From the NCBI GenBank assembly GCA_029207755.1, contig JARCOQ010000186.1, forward strand, positions 1 to 64,000: a stretch of DNA of 64,000 nt. The letters are read 5' to 3'. Position 1 is the stretch's first letter, and every line of letters begins with the position of its first letter. The DNA is from Chamaea fasciata. Lineage: Eukaryota > Chordata > Aves > Passeriformes > Sylviidae. Positions 35,359-47,597 of this stretch are shown piece by piece. Made by a program: the position numbers and the translations under genes. The notes under the pieces are model-generated. The model ran no database searches, had not been told where the DNA came from, and worked only from the letters and a program-made list of their open reading frames with translations.

Positions 35359-38300
35359 ATGTCAGTTTGTAACAGGCCTTTGGCCCTCCGAGGGAAGCTA
35401 GTCTTCCAGTTTGTGGCAGCTTGCATCTGGAAGAAATCCTATTCCGTTTGGGATTGTAGGTGGCCGTGGCCAGGTGCCCGGCTGAGGGAGTTGGGCACAA
35501 AGGATGGCCTGCTTCCAGGGGTAAGTAAAGTCAGCTGCCCAGGTGCCTGATGTCAGTTTGTAGGAGGCCTGTGGCCCTCCAAGGGAAGCCAGGCTTCCAG
35601 CTTGTGGCAGCTTGCATCTGGAAGAAATCCTGTTCCGTTCGGGATTGTAGGTGGCCGAGGCCTGGTGCCCGGCTGAGGGAGTTGGGCAGAAAGGATGGCC
35701 TGTTTCCAGGGGTAAGTAAAGTCAGCTGCCCACGTGCCTGATGTCAGTTTGTAGGAGGCCTTTGGCCCTCCAAGGGAAACTAGTCTTCCAGTTTGTGGCA
35801 GCTTGCATCTGGAAGAAATCCTGTTCCGTTTGGGATTGTAGGTGGCCGATGCCAGGTGCCCGGCTGAGGGAGTTCGGAACAAAGGATGGCCTGTTTCTAG
35901 GGGTAAGTAAAGTTAGCTGCCCAGGTGCCTGGTGTCAGTTTGTAGGAGGCCTTTGGCCCTCCAAGGGAAGCTAGTCTACCAGTTTGTGGCTGCTTGCATC
36001 TGGAAGAAATCCTGTTCCGTTTGGGATTGTAGGTGGCCGAGGCCTGCTGCCCTACAGAGGGAGTTGGGCGCACTGGAAGGCCTGTTTTTAGGAATAGGTA
36101 AAGTCAGCTGCCCAGGTGCCTGATGTCAGTTTGTAGAAGGCCTTTTGCCCTCCAAGGGAAGCCAGGCTTCCAGCTTGTGGCAGCTTGCATCTGGAAGAAA
36201 TCCTGTTCCGTTTGGGATCGTAGGTGGCAGAGGCCTGGTGCCCGGCTGAGGGAGTTGAGCACAAATGATGGCCTGTTTCCAGGGGTAAGTAAAGTCAGCT
36301 GCCCAGGTGCCTGATGTCAGTTTGTAGCAGGCCTTTGGCCCTCCAAGGGAAACTAGTCTTCCAGTTTGTGGCAGCTTGCATCTGGAAAAAATCCAGTTCT
36401 GTTCTAGATTGTATGTTCCCGAAGCCGGGTGACCGGAAGAGGGAGTTGGGCACAAATGATGGCCTGTTTCAGGGGTAAGTAAAGTCAGCTGCCCAGGTGC
36501 CTGATGTCAGTTTGTAGCAGGCCTTTGGCCCTCCAAGGGAAGCTAGTCTTCCAGTTTGTGGCAGCTTGCATCTGGAAGAAATCCTGTTCCGTTCGGGATT
36601 GTAGGTGGCCGTGGCCAGGTGCCCGGCAGAGGGAGTTGGGCACAAATGATGGCCTGTTTCCAGGGGTAAGTAAAGTCAGCTGCCCAGGTGCCTGATGTCA
36701 GTTTGTAGGAGGCCTTTGTCCCTCCAAGGGAAGCCAGGCTTCCAGCTTGTGGCAGCTTGCGTCTGGAAGAAATCCTGTTCCGTTTGGGATTGTAGGTGGC
36801 CGAGGCCTGGTGCCCGGCAGAGGGAGTTGGGCACAAAGGATGGCCTGTTTCCATGGGTTAGTAAAGTCAGCTGCCCAGGTGCCTGATGTCAGTTTGTAGG
36901 AGGCCTTTGGCCCTCCAAGGGAAACTAGTCTTCCAGTTTGTGGCAGCTTGCATCTGGAAGAAATGCTGTTCCGTTCGGGATTGTAGGTGGCCGAGGCCAG
37001 GTGCCCGGCTGAGGGAGTTGGGCACAAAGGATGGCCTGTTTCCAGGGGTAAGTAAAGTCAGCTGCCCAGGTGCCTGATGTCAGTTTGTAGGAGGCCTTTG
37101 GCCCTCACAGGGAAGCCAGGCTTCCAGCTTGTGGCTGCTTTCATCTGGAAGAAATCCTTTTCCGTTTGGGATTGTAGGTGGCCGAGGCCTGATGCCAGGC
37201 TGAGGGAGTTGGGAAAAAAGGATGGCCTGTTTCTAGGGGTAAGTAAAGTTAGCTGCCCAGGTGCCTGGTGTCAGTTTGTAGGAGGCCTTTGGCCCTCCAA
37301 GGGAAGCTAGTCTTCCAGTTTGTGGCTGCTTGCATCATGAAGGAATCCTATTCTGTTTGGGATTGTAGGTGGCCGAGGCCTGGTGCCAGGCTGAGGGAGT
37401 TGGGCGCAATGGATGGCCTGTTTTTTGGAATAGGTAAAGTCAGCTGCCCAGGTGCCTGATGTCAGTTTTTAGGAGGCCGTTTGCCCTCCAAGGGAAACTA
37501 GTCTTCCAGTTTGTGGCAGCTTGCATCTGCAAGAAATCCTGTTCCATTCGGGTTTGGGATCGTAGGTGGCAGAGGCCTGGTGCCCGGCTGAGGGAGTTGA
37601 GCACAAATGATGGCCTGTTTCCAGGGGTAAGTAAAGTCAGCTGCCCAGGTGCCTGATGTCAGTTTGTAGCAGGCCTTTGGCCCTCCAAGGGAAACTAGTC
37701 TTCCAGTTTGTGGCAGCTTGCATCTGGAAGAAATCCTGTTCCGTTCGGGATTGTAGGTGGCCGTGGCCAGGTGCCCGGCAGAGGGAGTTGGGCACAAATG
37801 ATGGCCTGTTTCCAGGGGTAAGTAAAGTCAGCTGCCCAGGTGCCTGATGTCAGTTTGTAGGAGGCCTTTGGCCCTCCAAGGGAAGCCAGCCTTCCAGCTT
37901 GTGGCAGCTTGCGTCTGGAAGAAATCCTGTTCCGTTTGGGATTGTAGGTGGCCGAGGCCTGGTGCCCGGCAGAGGGAGTTGGGCATAAAGGATGGCCTGT
38001 TTTCAGGGGTAAGTAAAGTCAGCTTCCCAGGTGCCTGATGTCAGTTTGTAGGAGGCCTTTGGCCCTCCAAGGGAAACTAGTCTTCCAGTTTGTGGCAGCT
38101 TGCATCTGGAAGAAATCCTGTTCCGTTCGGGATTGTAGGTGGCCGAGGCCAGGGGCCCGGCTGAGGGAGTTGGGCACAAATGATGGCCTGTTTCCAGAGG
38201 TAAGTAAAGTCAGCTGCCCAGGTGCCTGATGTCAGTTTGTAGGAGGCCTTTGGCCCTCCAAGGGAAGCCAGCCTTCCAGCTTGTGGCAGCTTTCATCTGG

Positions 38301-40138
38301 ATGAAATCCTGTTCCGTTTGGGATTGTAGGTGGCCGAGGCCTGGTGCCCGGCTTAGGGAGTTGGGAACAAAAAATGGCCTGTTTCCAGGGGTAAGTAAAG
38401 TTTGCTGCCCAGGTGCCTGGTGTCAGTTTGTAGGAGGACTTTGTCCTTTCAAGGGAAGCTAGTCTTCCAGTTTGTGGCAGCTTGCATCTGGAAGAAATCC
38501 TGTATCATTCGGGATTGTAGGTGGCCGAGGCCAGGTGACCGGCAGAGGGAGTTGGGCACAAATGATGGCCTGTTTCCTGGGGTAAGTAAAGTCAGCTGCC
38601 CAGGTGCCTGATGTCAGTTTGTAGGAGGCCTTTGGCCCTCCAAGAGCAGCCAGGCTTCCAGCATGTGGCAGCCTGCATCTTGAAGAAATCCTGTTCCGTT
38701 TGGGATTGTAGGTGGCCGAGGCCAGGTGCCCGGCTAAGGGAGTTGGAAACAAAGGATGGCCTGTTTCCAGGGGTAAGTAAAGTCAGCTGCCCAGGTTCCT
38801 GGTGTCAGTTTGTAGGAGGCCTATGGCCCTCGAAGGGAAGCCAGGCTTCCAGCTTGTGGCTGCTTTCATCTGGAAGAAATCCTGTTCCGTTTGGGATTGT
38901 AGGTGGCCGAGGCCTGGTGCCCGGCTAAGGGAGTTGGGAAAAAAGGATGGCCTGTTTCTAGGGGTAAGTAAAGTTAGCTGCCCAGGTGCCTGGTGTCAGT
39001 TTGTAGGAGGCCTTTGGCCCTCCAAGGGAAGCTAGTCTTCCAGTTTGTGGCTGCTTGCATCATGAAGAAATCCTATTCTGTTTGGGATTGTAGGTGGCCG
39101 AAGCCTGGTGCCAGGCTGAGGGAGTTGGGCGCAATGGATGGCCTGTTTTTAGGAATAGGTAAAGTCAGCTGCCCAGGTGCCTGATGTCAGTTTTTAGGAG
39201 GCCGTTTGCCCTCCAAGGGAAACTAGTCTTCCAGTTTGTGGCAGCTTGCATCTGGAAGAAATCCTGTTCCGTTTGGGATCGTAGGTGGCCGAGGCCTGGT
39301 GCCCGGCTGAGGGAGTTGAGCACAAATGATGGCCTGTTTCCAGGGGTAAGTAAAGTCAGCTGCCCAGGTGCCTGATGTCAGTTTGTAGCAGGCCTTTGGC
39401 CCTCCAAGGGAAGCTAGTCTTCCTGTCTAACGCAGCTTGCATCTGGAAGAAATCCTGTTCCGTTCGGGATTGTAGGTGGCCGTGGCCAGGTGCCCGGCAG
39501 AGGGAGTTGGGCACAAATGATGGCCTGTTTCCAGGGGTAAGTAAAGTCAGCTGCCCAGGTGCCTGATGTCAGTTTGTAGGAGGCCTTTGGCCCTCCAAGG
39601 GAAGCCAGGCTTCCAGTTTGTGGCAGCTTGCATCTGGAAGAAATCCTGTTCCGTTCGGGATTGTAGGTGGCCGAGGCCAGGTGCCCGGCAGAGGGAGTTG
39701 GGCACAAATGATGGCCTGTTTCCAGGGGTAAGTAAAGTCAGCTGCCCAGGTGCCTGATGTCAGTTTGTAGGAGGCCTTTGGCCCTCCAAGGGAAGCCAGC
39801 CTTCCAGCTTGTGGCAGCTTTCATCTGGAAGAAATCCTGTTCCGTTTGGGATTGTAGGTGGCCGAGGCCTGGTGCCCGGCTTAGGGAGTTGGGAACAAAA
39901 AATGGCCTGTTTCCAGGGGTAAGTAAAGTTTGCTGCCCAGGTGCCTGGTGTCAGTTTGTAGGAGGACTTTGTCCTTTCAAGGGAAGCTAGTCTTCCAGTT
40001 TGTGGCAGCTTGCATCTGGAAGAAATCCTGTATCATTCGGGATTGTAGGTGGCCGAGGCCAGGTGACCGGCAGAGGGAGTTGGGCACAAATGATGGCCTG
40101 TTTCCTGGGGTAAGTAAAGTCAGCTGCCCAGGTGCCTG
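35359..40138. repeat. 25-monomer higher-order repeat (A)
   Basis: A 4,780-bp unit: 25 x 191 plus a 6-bp insertion (197-bp monomer at 37459) minus one base (190-bp monomer at 36314). Monomers at 35359, 35550, 36123, 36504, 37077, 37656, 38229 and 39757 match those 4,780 bp downstream. One monomer holds a dense patch of substitutions at 39424-39431. Confidence 0.88.
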
Positions 40139-43100
40139 ATGTCAGTTTGTAACAGGCCTTTGGCCCTCCGAGGGAAGCTAGTCTTCCAGCATGTGGCAGC
40201 TTGCATCTGGAAGAAATCCTATTCCGTTTGGGATTGTAGGTGGCCGTGGCCAGGTGCCCGGCTGAGGGAGTTGGGCACAAAGGATGGCCTGCTTCCAGGG
40301 GTAAGTAAAGTCAGCTGCCCAGGTGCCTGATGTCAGTTTGTAGGAGGCCTGTGGCCCTCCAAGGGAAGCCAGGCTTCCAGCTTGTGGCAGCTTGCATCTG
40401 GAAGAAATCCCGTTCCGTTCGGGATTGTAGGTGGCCGAGGCCTGGTGCCCGGCTGAGGGAGTTGGGCAGAAAGGATGGCCTGTTTCCAGGGGTAAGTAAA
40501 GTCAGCTGCCCACGTGCCTGATGTCAGTTTTTAGGAGGCCTTTGGCCCTCCAAGGGAAACTAGTCTTCCAGTTTGTGGCAGCTTGCATCTGGAAGAAATC
40601 CTGTTCCGTTTGGGATTGTAGGTGGCCGATGCCAGGTGCCCGGCTGAGGGAGTTCGGAACAAAGGATGGCCTGTTTCTAGGGGTAAGTAAAGTTAGCTGC
40701 CCAGGTGCCTGGTGTCAGTTTGTAGGAGGCCTTTGGCCCTCCAAGGGAAGCTAGTCTACCAGTTTGTGGCAGCTTGCATCTGGAAGAAATCCTGTTCCGT
40801 TTGGGATTGTAGGTGGCCGAGGCCTGCTGCCCTACAGAGGGAGTTGGGCGCACTGGAAGGCCTGTTTTTAGGAATAGGTAAAGTCAGCTGCCCAGGTGCC
40901 TGATGTCAGTTTGTAGAAGGCCTTTTGCCCTCCAAGGGAAGCCAGGCTTCCAGCTTGTGGCAGCTTGCATCTGGAAGAAATCCTGTTCCGTTTGGGATCG
41001 TAGGTGGCAGAGGCCTGGTGCCCGGCTGAGGGAGTTGAGCACAAATGATGGCCTGTTTCCAGGGGTAAGTAAAGTCAGCTGCCCAGGTGCCTGATGTCAG
41101 TTTGTAGCAGGCCTTTGGCCCTCCAAGGGAAACTAGTCTTCCAGTTTGTGGCAGCTTGCATCTGGAAAAAATCCAGTTCTGTTCTAGATTGTATGTTCCC
41201 GAAGCCGGGTGACCGGAAGAGGGAGTTGGGCACAAATGATGGCCTGTTTCAGGGGTAAGTAAAGTCAGCTGCCCAGGTGCCTGATGTCAGTTTGTAGCAG
41301 GCCTTTGGCCCTCCAAGGGAAGCTAGTCTTCCAGTTTGTGGCAGCTTGCATCTGGAAGAAATCCTGTTCCGTTCGGGATTGTAGGTGGCCGTGGCCAGGT
41401 GCCCGGCAGAGGGAGTTGGGCACAAAGGATGGCCTGTTTCCAGGGGTAAGTAAAGTCAGCTGCCCAGGTGCCTGATGTCAGTTTGTAGGAGGCCTTTGTC
41501 CCTCCAAGGGAAGCCAGGCTTCCAGCTTGTGGCAGCTTGCGTCTGGAAGAAATCCTGTTCCGTTTGGGATTGTAGGTGGCCGAGGCCTGGTGCCCGGCAG
41601 AGGGAGTTGGGCACAAAGGATGGCCTGTTTCCATGGGTTAGTAAAGTCAGCTGCCCAGGTGCCTGATGTCAGTTTGTAGGAGGCCTTTGGCCCTCCAAGG
41701 GAAACTAGTCTTCCAGTTTGTGGCAGCTTGCATCTGGAAGAAATGCTGTTCCGTTCGGGATTGTAGGTGGCCGAGGCCAGGTGCCCGGCTGAGGGAGTTG
41801 GGCACAAATGATGGCCTGTTTCCAGGGGTAAGTAAAGTCAGCTGCCCAGGTGCCTGATGTCAGTTTGTAGGAGGCCTTTGGCCCTCACAGGGAAGCCAGG
41901 CTTCCAGCTTGTGGCTGCTTTCATCTGGAAGAAATCCTGTTCCGTTTGGGATTGTAGGTGGCCGAGGCCTGGTGCCCGGCTAAGGGAGTTGGGAAAAAAG
42001 GATGGCCTGTTTCTAGGGGTAAGTAAAGTTAGCTGCCCAGGTGCCTGGTGTCAGTTTGTAGGAGGCCTTTGGCCCTCCAAGGGAAGCTAGTCTTCCAGTT
42101 TGTGGCTGCTTGCATCATGAAGGAATCCTATTCTGTTTGGGATTGTAGGTGGCCGAGGCCTGGTGCCAGGCTGAGGGAGTTGGGCGCAATGGATGGCCTG
42201 TTTTTTGGAATAGGTAAAGTCAGCTGCCCAGGTGCCTGATGTCAGTTTGTAGGAGGCCGTTTGCCCTCCAAGGGAAACTAGTCTTCCAGTTTGTGGCAGC
42301 TTGCATCTGCAAGAACTCCTGTTCCATTCGGGTTTGGGATCGTAGGTGGCAGAGGCCTGGTGCCCGGCTGAGGGAGTTGAGCACAAATGATGGCCTGTTT
42401 CCAGGGGTAAGTAAAGTCAGCTGCCCAGGTGCCTGATGTCAGTTTGTAGCAGGCCTTTGGCCCTCCAAGGGAAACTAGTCTTCCAGTTTGTGGCAGCTTT
42501 CATCTGGAAGAAATCCTGTTCCGTTCGGGATTGTAGGTGGCCGTGGCCAGGTGCCCGGCAGAGGGAGTTGGGCACAAATGATGGCCTGTTTCCAGGGGTA
42601 AGTAAAGTCAGCTGCCCAGGTGCCTGATGTCAGTTTGTAGGAGGCCTTTGGCCCTCCAAGGGAAGCCAGGCTTCCAGCTTGTGGCAGCTTGCGTCTGGAA
42701 GAAATCCTGTTCCGTTTGGGATTGTAGGTGGCCGAGGCCTGGTGCCCGGCAGAGGGAGTTGGGCATAAAGGATGGCCTGTTTTCAGGGGTAAGTAAAGTC
42801 AGCTTCCCAGGTGCCTGATGTCAGTTTGTAGGAGGCCTTTGGCCCTCCAAGGGAAACTAGTCTTCCAGCTTGTGGCAGCTTGCATCTGGAAGAAATCCTG
42901 TTCCGTTCGGGATTGTAGGTGGCCGAGGCCAGGGGCCCGGCTGAGGGAGTTGGGCACAAATAATGGCCTGTTTCCAGAGGTAAGTAAAGTCAGCTGCCCA
43001 GGTGCCTGATGTCAGTTTGTAGGAGGCCTTTGGCCCTCCAAGGGAAGCCAGCCTTCCAGCTTGTGGCAGCTTTCATCTGGAAGAAATCCTGTTCCGTTTG

Positions 43101-45300
43101 GGATTGTAGGTGGCCGAGGCCTGGTGCCCGGCTTAGGGAGTTGGGGACAAAAAATGGCCTGTTTCCAAGGGTAAGTAAAGTTTGCTGCCCAGGTGCCTGG
43201 TGTCAGTTTGTAGGAGGACTTTGTCCTTTCAAGGGAAGCTAGTCTTCCAGTTTGTGGCAGCTTGCATCTGGAAGAAATCCTGTATCATTCGGGATTGTAG
43301 GTGGCCGAGGCCAGGTGACCGGCAGAGGGAGTTGGGCACAAATGATGGCCTGTTTCCTGGGGTAAGTAAAGTCAGCTGCCCAGGTGCCTGATGTCAGTTT
43401 GTAGGAGGCCTTTGGCCCTCCAAGAGCAGCCAGGCTTCCAGCATGTGGCAGCCTGCATCTTGAAGAAATCCTGTTCCGTTTGGGATTGTAGGTGGCCGAG
43501 GCCAGGTGCCCGGCTAAGGGAGTTGGAAACAAAGGATGGCCTGTTTCCAGGGGTAAGTAAAGTCAGCTGCCCAGGTTCCTGGTGTCAGTTTGTAGGAGGC
43601 CTATGGCCCTCGAAGGGAAGCCAGGCTTCCAGCTTGTGGCTGCTTTCATCTGGAAGAAATCCTGTTCCGTTTGGGATTGTAGGTGGCCGAGGCCTGGTGC
43701 CCGGCTAAGGGAGTTGGGAAAAAAGGATGGCCTGTTTCTAGGGGTAAGTAAAGTTAGCTGCCCAGGTGCCTGGTGTCAGTTTGTAGGAGGCCTTTGGCCC
43801 TCCAAGGGAAGCTAGTCTTCCAGTTTGTGGCTGCTTGCATCATGAAGAAATCCTATTCTGTTTGGGATTGTAGGTGGCCGAGGCCTGGTGCCAGGCTGAG
43901 GGAGTTGGGCGCAATGGATGGCCTGTTTTTAGGAATAGGTAAAGTCAGCTGCCCAGGTGCCTGATGTCAGTTTTTAGGAGGCCGTTTGCCCTCCAAGGGA
44001 AACTAGTCTTCCAGTTTGTGGCAGCTTGCATCTGGAAGAAATCCTGTTCCGTTTGGGATCGTAGGTGGCCGAGGCCTGGTGCCCGGCTGAGGGAGTTGAG
44101 CACAAATGATGGCCTGTTTCCAGGGGTAAGTAAAGTCAGCTGCCCAGGTGCCTGATGTCAGTTTGTAGCAGGCCTTTGGCCCTCCAAGGGAAGCTAGTCT
44201 TCCAGTTTGTGGCAGCTTGCATCTGGAAGAAATCCTGTTCCGTTCGGGATTGTAGGTGGCCGTGGCCAGGTGCCCGGCAGAGGGAGTTGGGCACAAATGA
44301 TGGCCTGTTTCCAGGGGTAAGTAAAGTCAGCTGCCCAGGTGCCTGATGTCAGTTTGTAGGAGGCCTTTGGCCCTCCAAGGGAAGCCAGGCTTCCAGTTTG
44401 TGGCAGCTTGCATCTGGAAGAAATCCTGTTCCGTTCGGGATTGTAGGTGGCCGAGGCCAGGTGCCCGGCAGAGGGAGTTGGGCACAAATGATGGCCTGTT
44501 TCCAGGGGTAAGTAAAGTCAGCTGCCCAGGTGCCTGATGTCAGTTTGTAGGAGGCCTTTGGCCCTCCAAGGGAAGCCAGCCTTCCAGCTTGTGGCAGCTT
44601 TCATCTGGAAGAAATCCTGTTCCGTTTGGGATTGTAGGTGGCCGAGGCCTGGTGCCCGGCTTAGGGAGTTGGGAACAAAAAATGGCCTGTTTCCAGGGGT
44701 AAGTAAAGTTTGCTGCCCAGGTGCCTGGTGTCAGTTTGTAGGAGGACTTTGTCCTTTCAAGGGAAGCTAGTCTTCCAGTTTGTGGCAGCTTGCATCTGGA
44801 AGAAATCCTGTATCATTCGGGATTGTAGGTGGCCGAGGCCAGGTGACCGGCAGAGGGAGTTGGGCACAAATGATGGCCTGTTTCCTGGGGTAAGTAAAGT
44901 CAGCTGCCCAGGTGCCTGATGTCAGTTTGTAGGAGGCCTTTGGCCCTCCAAGAGCAGCCAGGCTTCCAGCATGTGGCAGCCTGCATCTTGAAGAAATCCT
45001 GTTCCGTTTGGGATTGTAGGTGGCCGAGGCCAGGTGCCCGGCTAAGGGAGTTGGAAACAAAGGATGGCCTGTTTCCAGGGGTAAGTAAAGTCAGCTGCCC
45101 AGGTTCCTGGTGTCAGTTTGTAGGAGGCCTATGGCCCTCGAAGGGAAGCCAGGCTTCCAGTGTGTGGCAGCTTGCATCTGGAAGAAATCCTGTTCCGTTT
45201 GGGATCGTAGGTGGCCGAGGCCTGGTGCCCAACAAAGGGAGTAGAGAACAAAGGATGGCCTGTTTCCAGGGGTAAGTAAAGTCAGCTGCCCAGGTGCCTG
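40139..45300. repeat. 27-monomer higher-order repeat (B)
   Basis: A 5,162-bp unit that matches unit A over most of its length but carries two extra monomers near its end. Monomers at 40139, 40330, 40903, 41284, 41857 and 42048 match those at 45301, 45492, 46065, 46446, 47019 and 47210. It includes the 190-bp monomer at 41094 and the 197-bp monomer at 42239. Confidence 0.87.
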
Positions 45301-47597
45301 ATGTCAGTTTGTAACAGGCCTTTGGCCCTCCGAGGGAAGCTAGTCTTCCAGTTTGTGGCAGCTTGCATCTGGAAGAAATCCTATTCCGTTTGGGATTGTA
45401 GGTGGCCGTGGCCAGGTGCCCGGCTGAGGGAGTTGGGCACAAAGGATGGCCTGCTTCCAGGGGTAAGTAAAGTCAGCTGCCCAGGTGCCTGATGTCAGTT
45501 TGTAGGAGGCCTGTGGCCCTCCAAGGGAAGCCAGGCTTCCAGCTTGTGGCAGCTTGCATCTGGAAGAAATCCTGTTCCGTTCGGGATTGTAGGTGGCCGA
45601 GGCCTGGTGCCCGGCTGAGGGAGTTGGGCAGAAAGGATGGCCTGTTTCCAGGGGTAAGTAAAGTCAGCTGCCCAGGTGCCTGATGTCAGTTTGTAGGAGG
45701 CCTTTGGCCCTCCAAGGGAAACTAGTCTTCCAGTTTGTGGCAGCTTGCATCTGGAAGAAATCCTGTTCCGTTTGGGATTGTAGGTGGCCGATGCCAGGTG
45801 CCCGGCTGAGGGAGTTCGGAACAAAGGATGGCCTGTTTCTAGGGGTAAGTAAAGTTAGCTGCCCAGGTGCCTGGTGTCAGTTTGTAGGAGGCCTTTGGCC
45901 CTCCAAGGGAAGCTAGTCTACCAGTTTGTGGCTGCTTGCATCTGGAAGAAATCCTGTTCCGTTTGGGATTGTAGGTGGCCGAGGCCTGCTGCCCTACAGA
46001 GGGAGTTGGGTGCACTGGAAGGCCTGTTTTTAGGAATAGGTAAAGTCAGCTGCCCAGGTGCCTGATGTCAGTTTGTAGAAGGCCTTTTGCCCTCCAAGGG
46101 AAGCCAGGCTTCCAGCTTGTGGCAGCTTGCATCTGGAAGAAATCCTGTTCCGTTTGGGATCGTAGGTGGCAGAGGCCTGGTGCCCGGCTGAGGGAGTTGA
46201 GCACAAATGATGGCCTGTTTCCAGGGGTAAGTAAAGTCAGCTGCCCAGGTGCCTGATGTCAGTTTGTAGCAGGCCTTTGGCCCTCCAAGGGAAACTAGTC
46301 TTCCAGTTTGTGGCAGCTTGCATCTGGAAAAAATCCAGTTCTGTTCTAGATTGTATGTTCCCGAAGCCGGGTGACCGGAAGAGGGAGTTGGGCACAAATG
46401 ATGGCCTGTTTCAGGGGTAAGTAAAGTCAGCTGCCCAGGTGCCTGATGTCAGTTTGTAGCAGGCCTTTGGCCCTCCAAGGGAAGCTAGTCTTCCAGTTTG
46501 TGGCAGCTTGCATCTGGAAGAAATCCTGTTCCGTTCGGGATTGTAGGTGGCCGTGGCCAGGTGCCCGGCAGAGGGAGTTGGGCACAAATGATGGCCTGTT
46601 TCCAGGGGTAAGTAAAGTCAGCTGCCCAGGTGCCTGATGTCAGTTTGTAGGAGGCCTTTGTCCCTCCAAGGGAAGCCAGGCTTCCAGCTTGTGGCAGCTT
46701 GCGTCTGGAAGAAATCCTGTTCCGTTTGGGATTGTAGGTGGCCGAGGCCTGGTGCCCGGCAGAGGGAGTTGGGCACAAAGGATGGCCTGTTTCCATGGGT
46801 TAGTAAAGTCAGCTGCCCAGGTGCCTGATGTCAGTTTGTAGGAGGCCTTTGGCCCTCCAAGGGAAACTAGTCTTCCAGTTTGTGGCAGCTTGCATCTGGA
46901 AGAAATGCTGTTCCGTTCGGGATTGTAGGTGGCCGAGGCCAGGTGCCCGGCTGAGGGAGTTGGGCACAAAGGATGGCCTGTTTCCAGGGGTAAGTAAAGT
47001 CAGCTGCCCAGGTGCCTGATGTCAGTTTGTAGGAGGCCTTTGGCCCTCACAGGGAAGCCAGGCTTCCAGCTTGTGGCTGCTTTCATCTGGAAGAAATCCT
47101 GTTCCGTTTGGGATTGTAGGTGGCCGAGGCCTGGTGCCCGGCTAAGGGAGTTGGGAAAAAAGGATGGCCTGTTTCTAGGGGTAAGTAAAGTTAGCTGCCC
47201 AGGTGCCTGGTGTCAGTTTGTAGGAGGCCTTTGGCCCTCCAAGGGAAGCTAGTCTTCCAGTTTGTGGCTGCTTGCATCATGAAGGAATCCTATTCTGTTT
47301 GGGATTGTAGGTGGCCGAGGCCTGGTGCCAGGCTGAGGGAGTTGGGCGCAATGGATGGCCTGTTTTTTGGAATAGGTAAAGTCAGCTGCCCAGGTGCCTG
47401 ATGTCAGTTTTTAGGAGGCCGTTTGCCCTCCAAGGGAAACTAGTCTTCCAGTTTGTGGCAGCTTGCATCTGCAAGAAATCCTGTTCCATTCGGGTTTGGG
47501 ATCGTAGGTGGCAGAGGCCTGGTGCCCGGCTGAGGGAGTTGGGCACAAAGGATGGCCTGTTTCCAGGGGTAAGTAAAGTCAGCTGCCCAGGTGCCTG
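45301..47597. repeat. Partial third unit of the 25/27-mer (C)
   Basis: Twelve monomers that begin a third unit and match 35359 onward (offset 9,942) and 40139 onward (offset 5,162). The copy ends after the 197-bp monomer at 47401, whose 3' half already carries different variants. Confidence 0.85.

Noticed and set aside
39424..39431. Solo LTR or deletion scar of a second retrovirus
   Set aside because: The patch has no LTR ends and no duplication, and the monomer length is unchanged.
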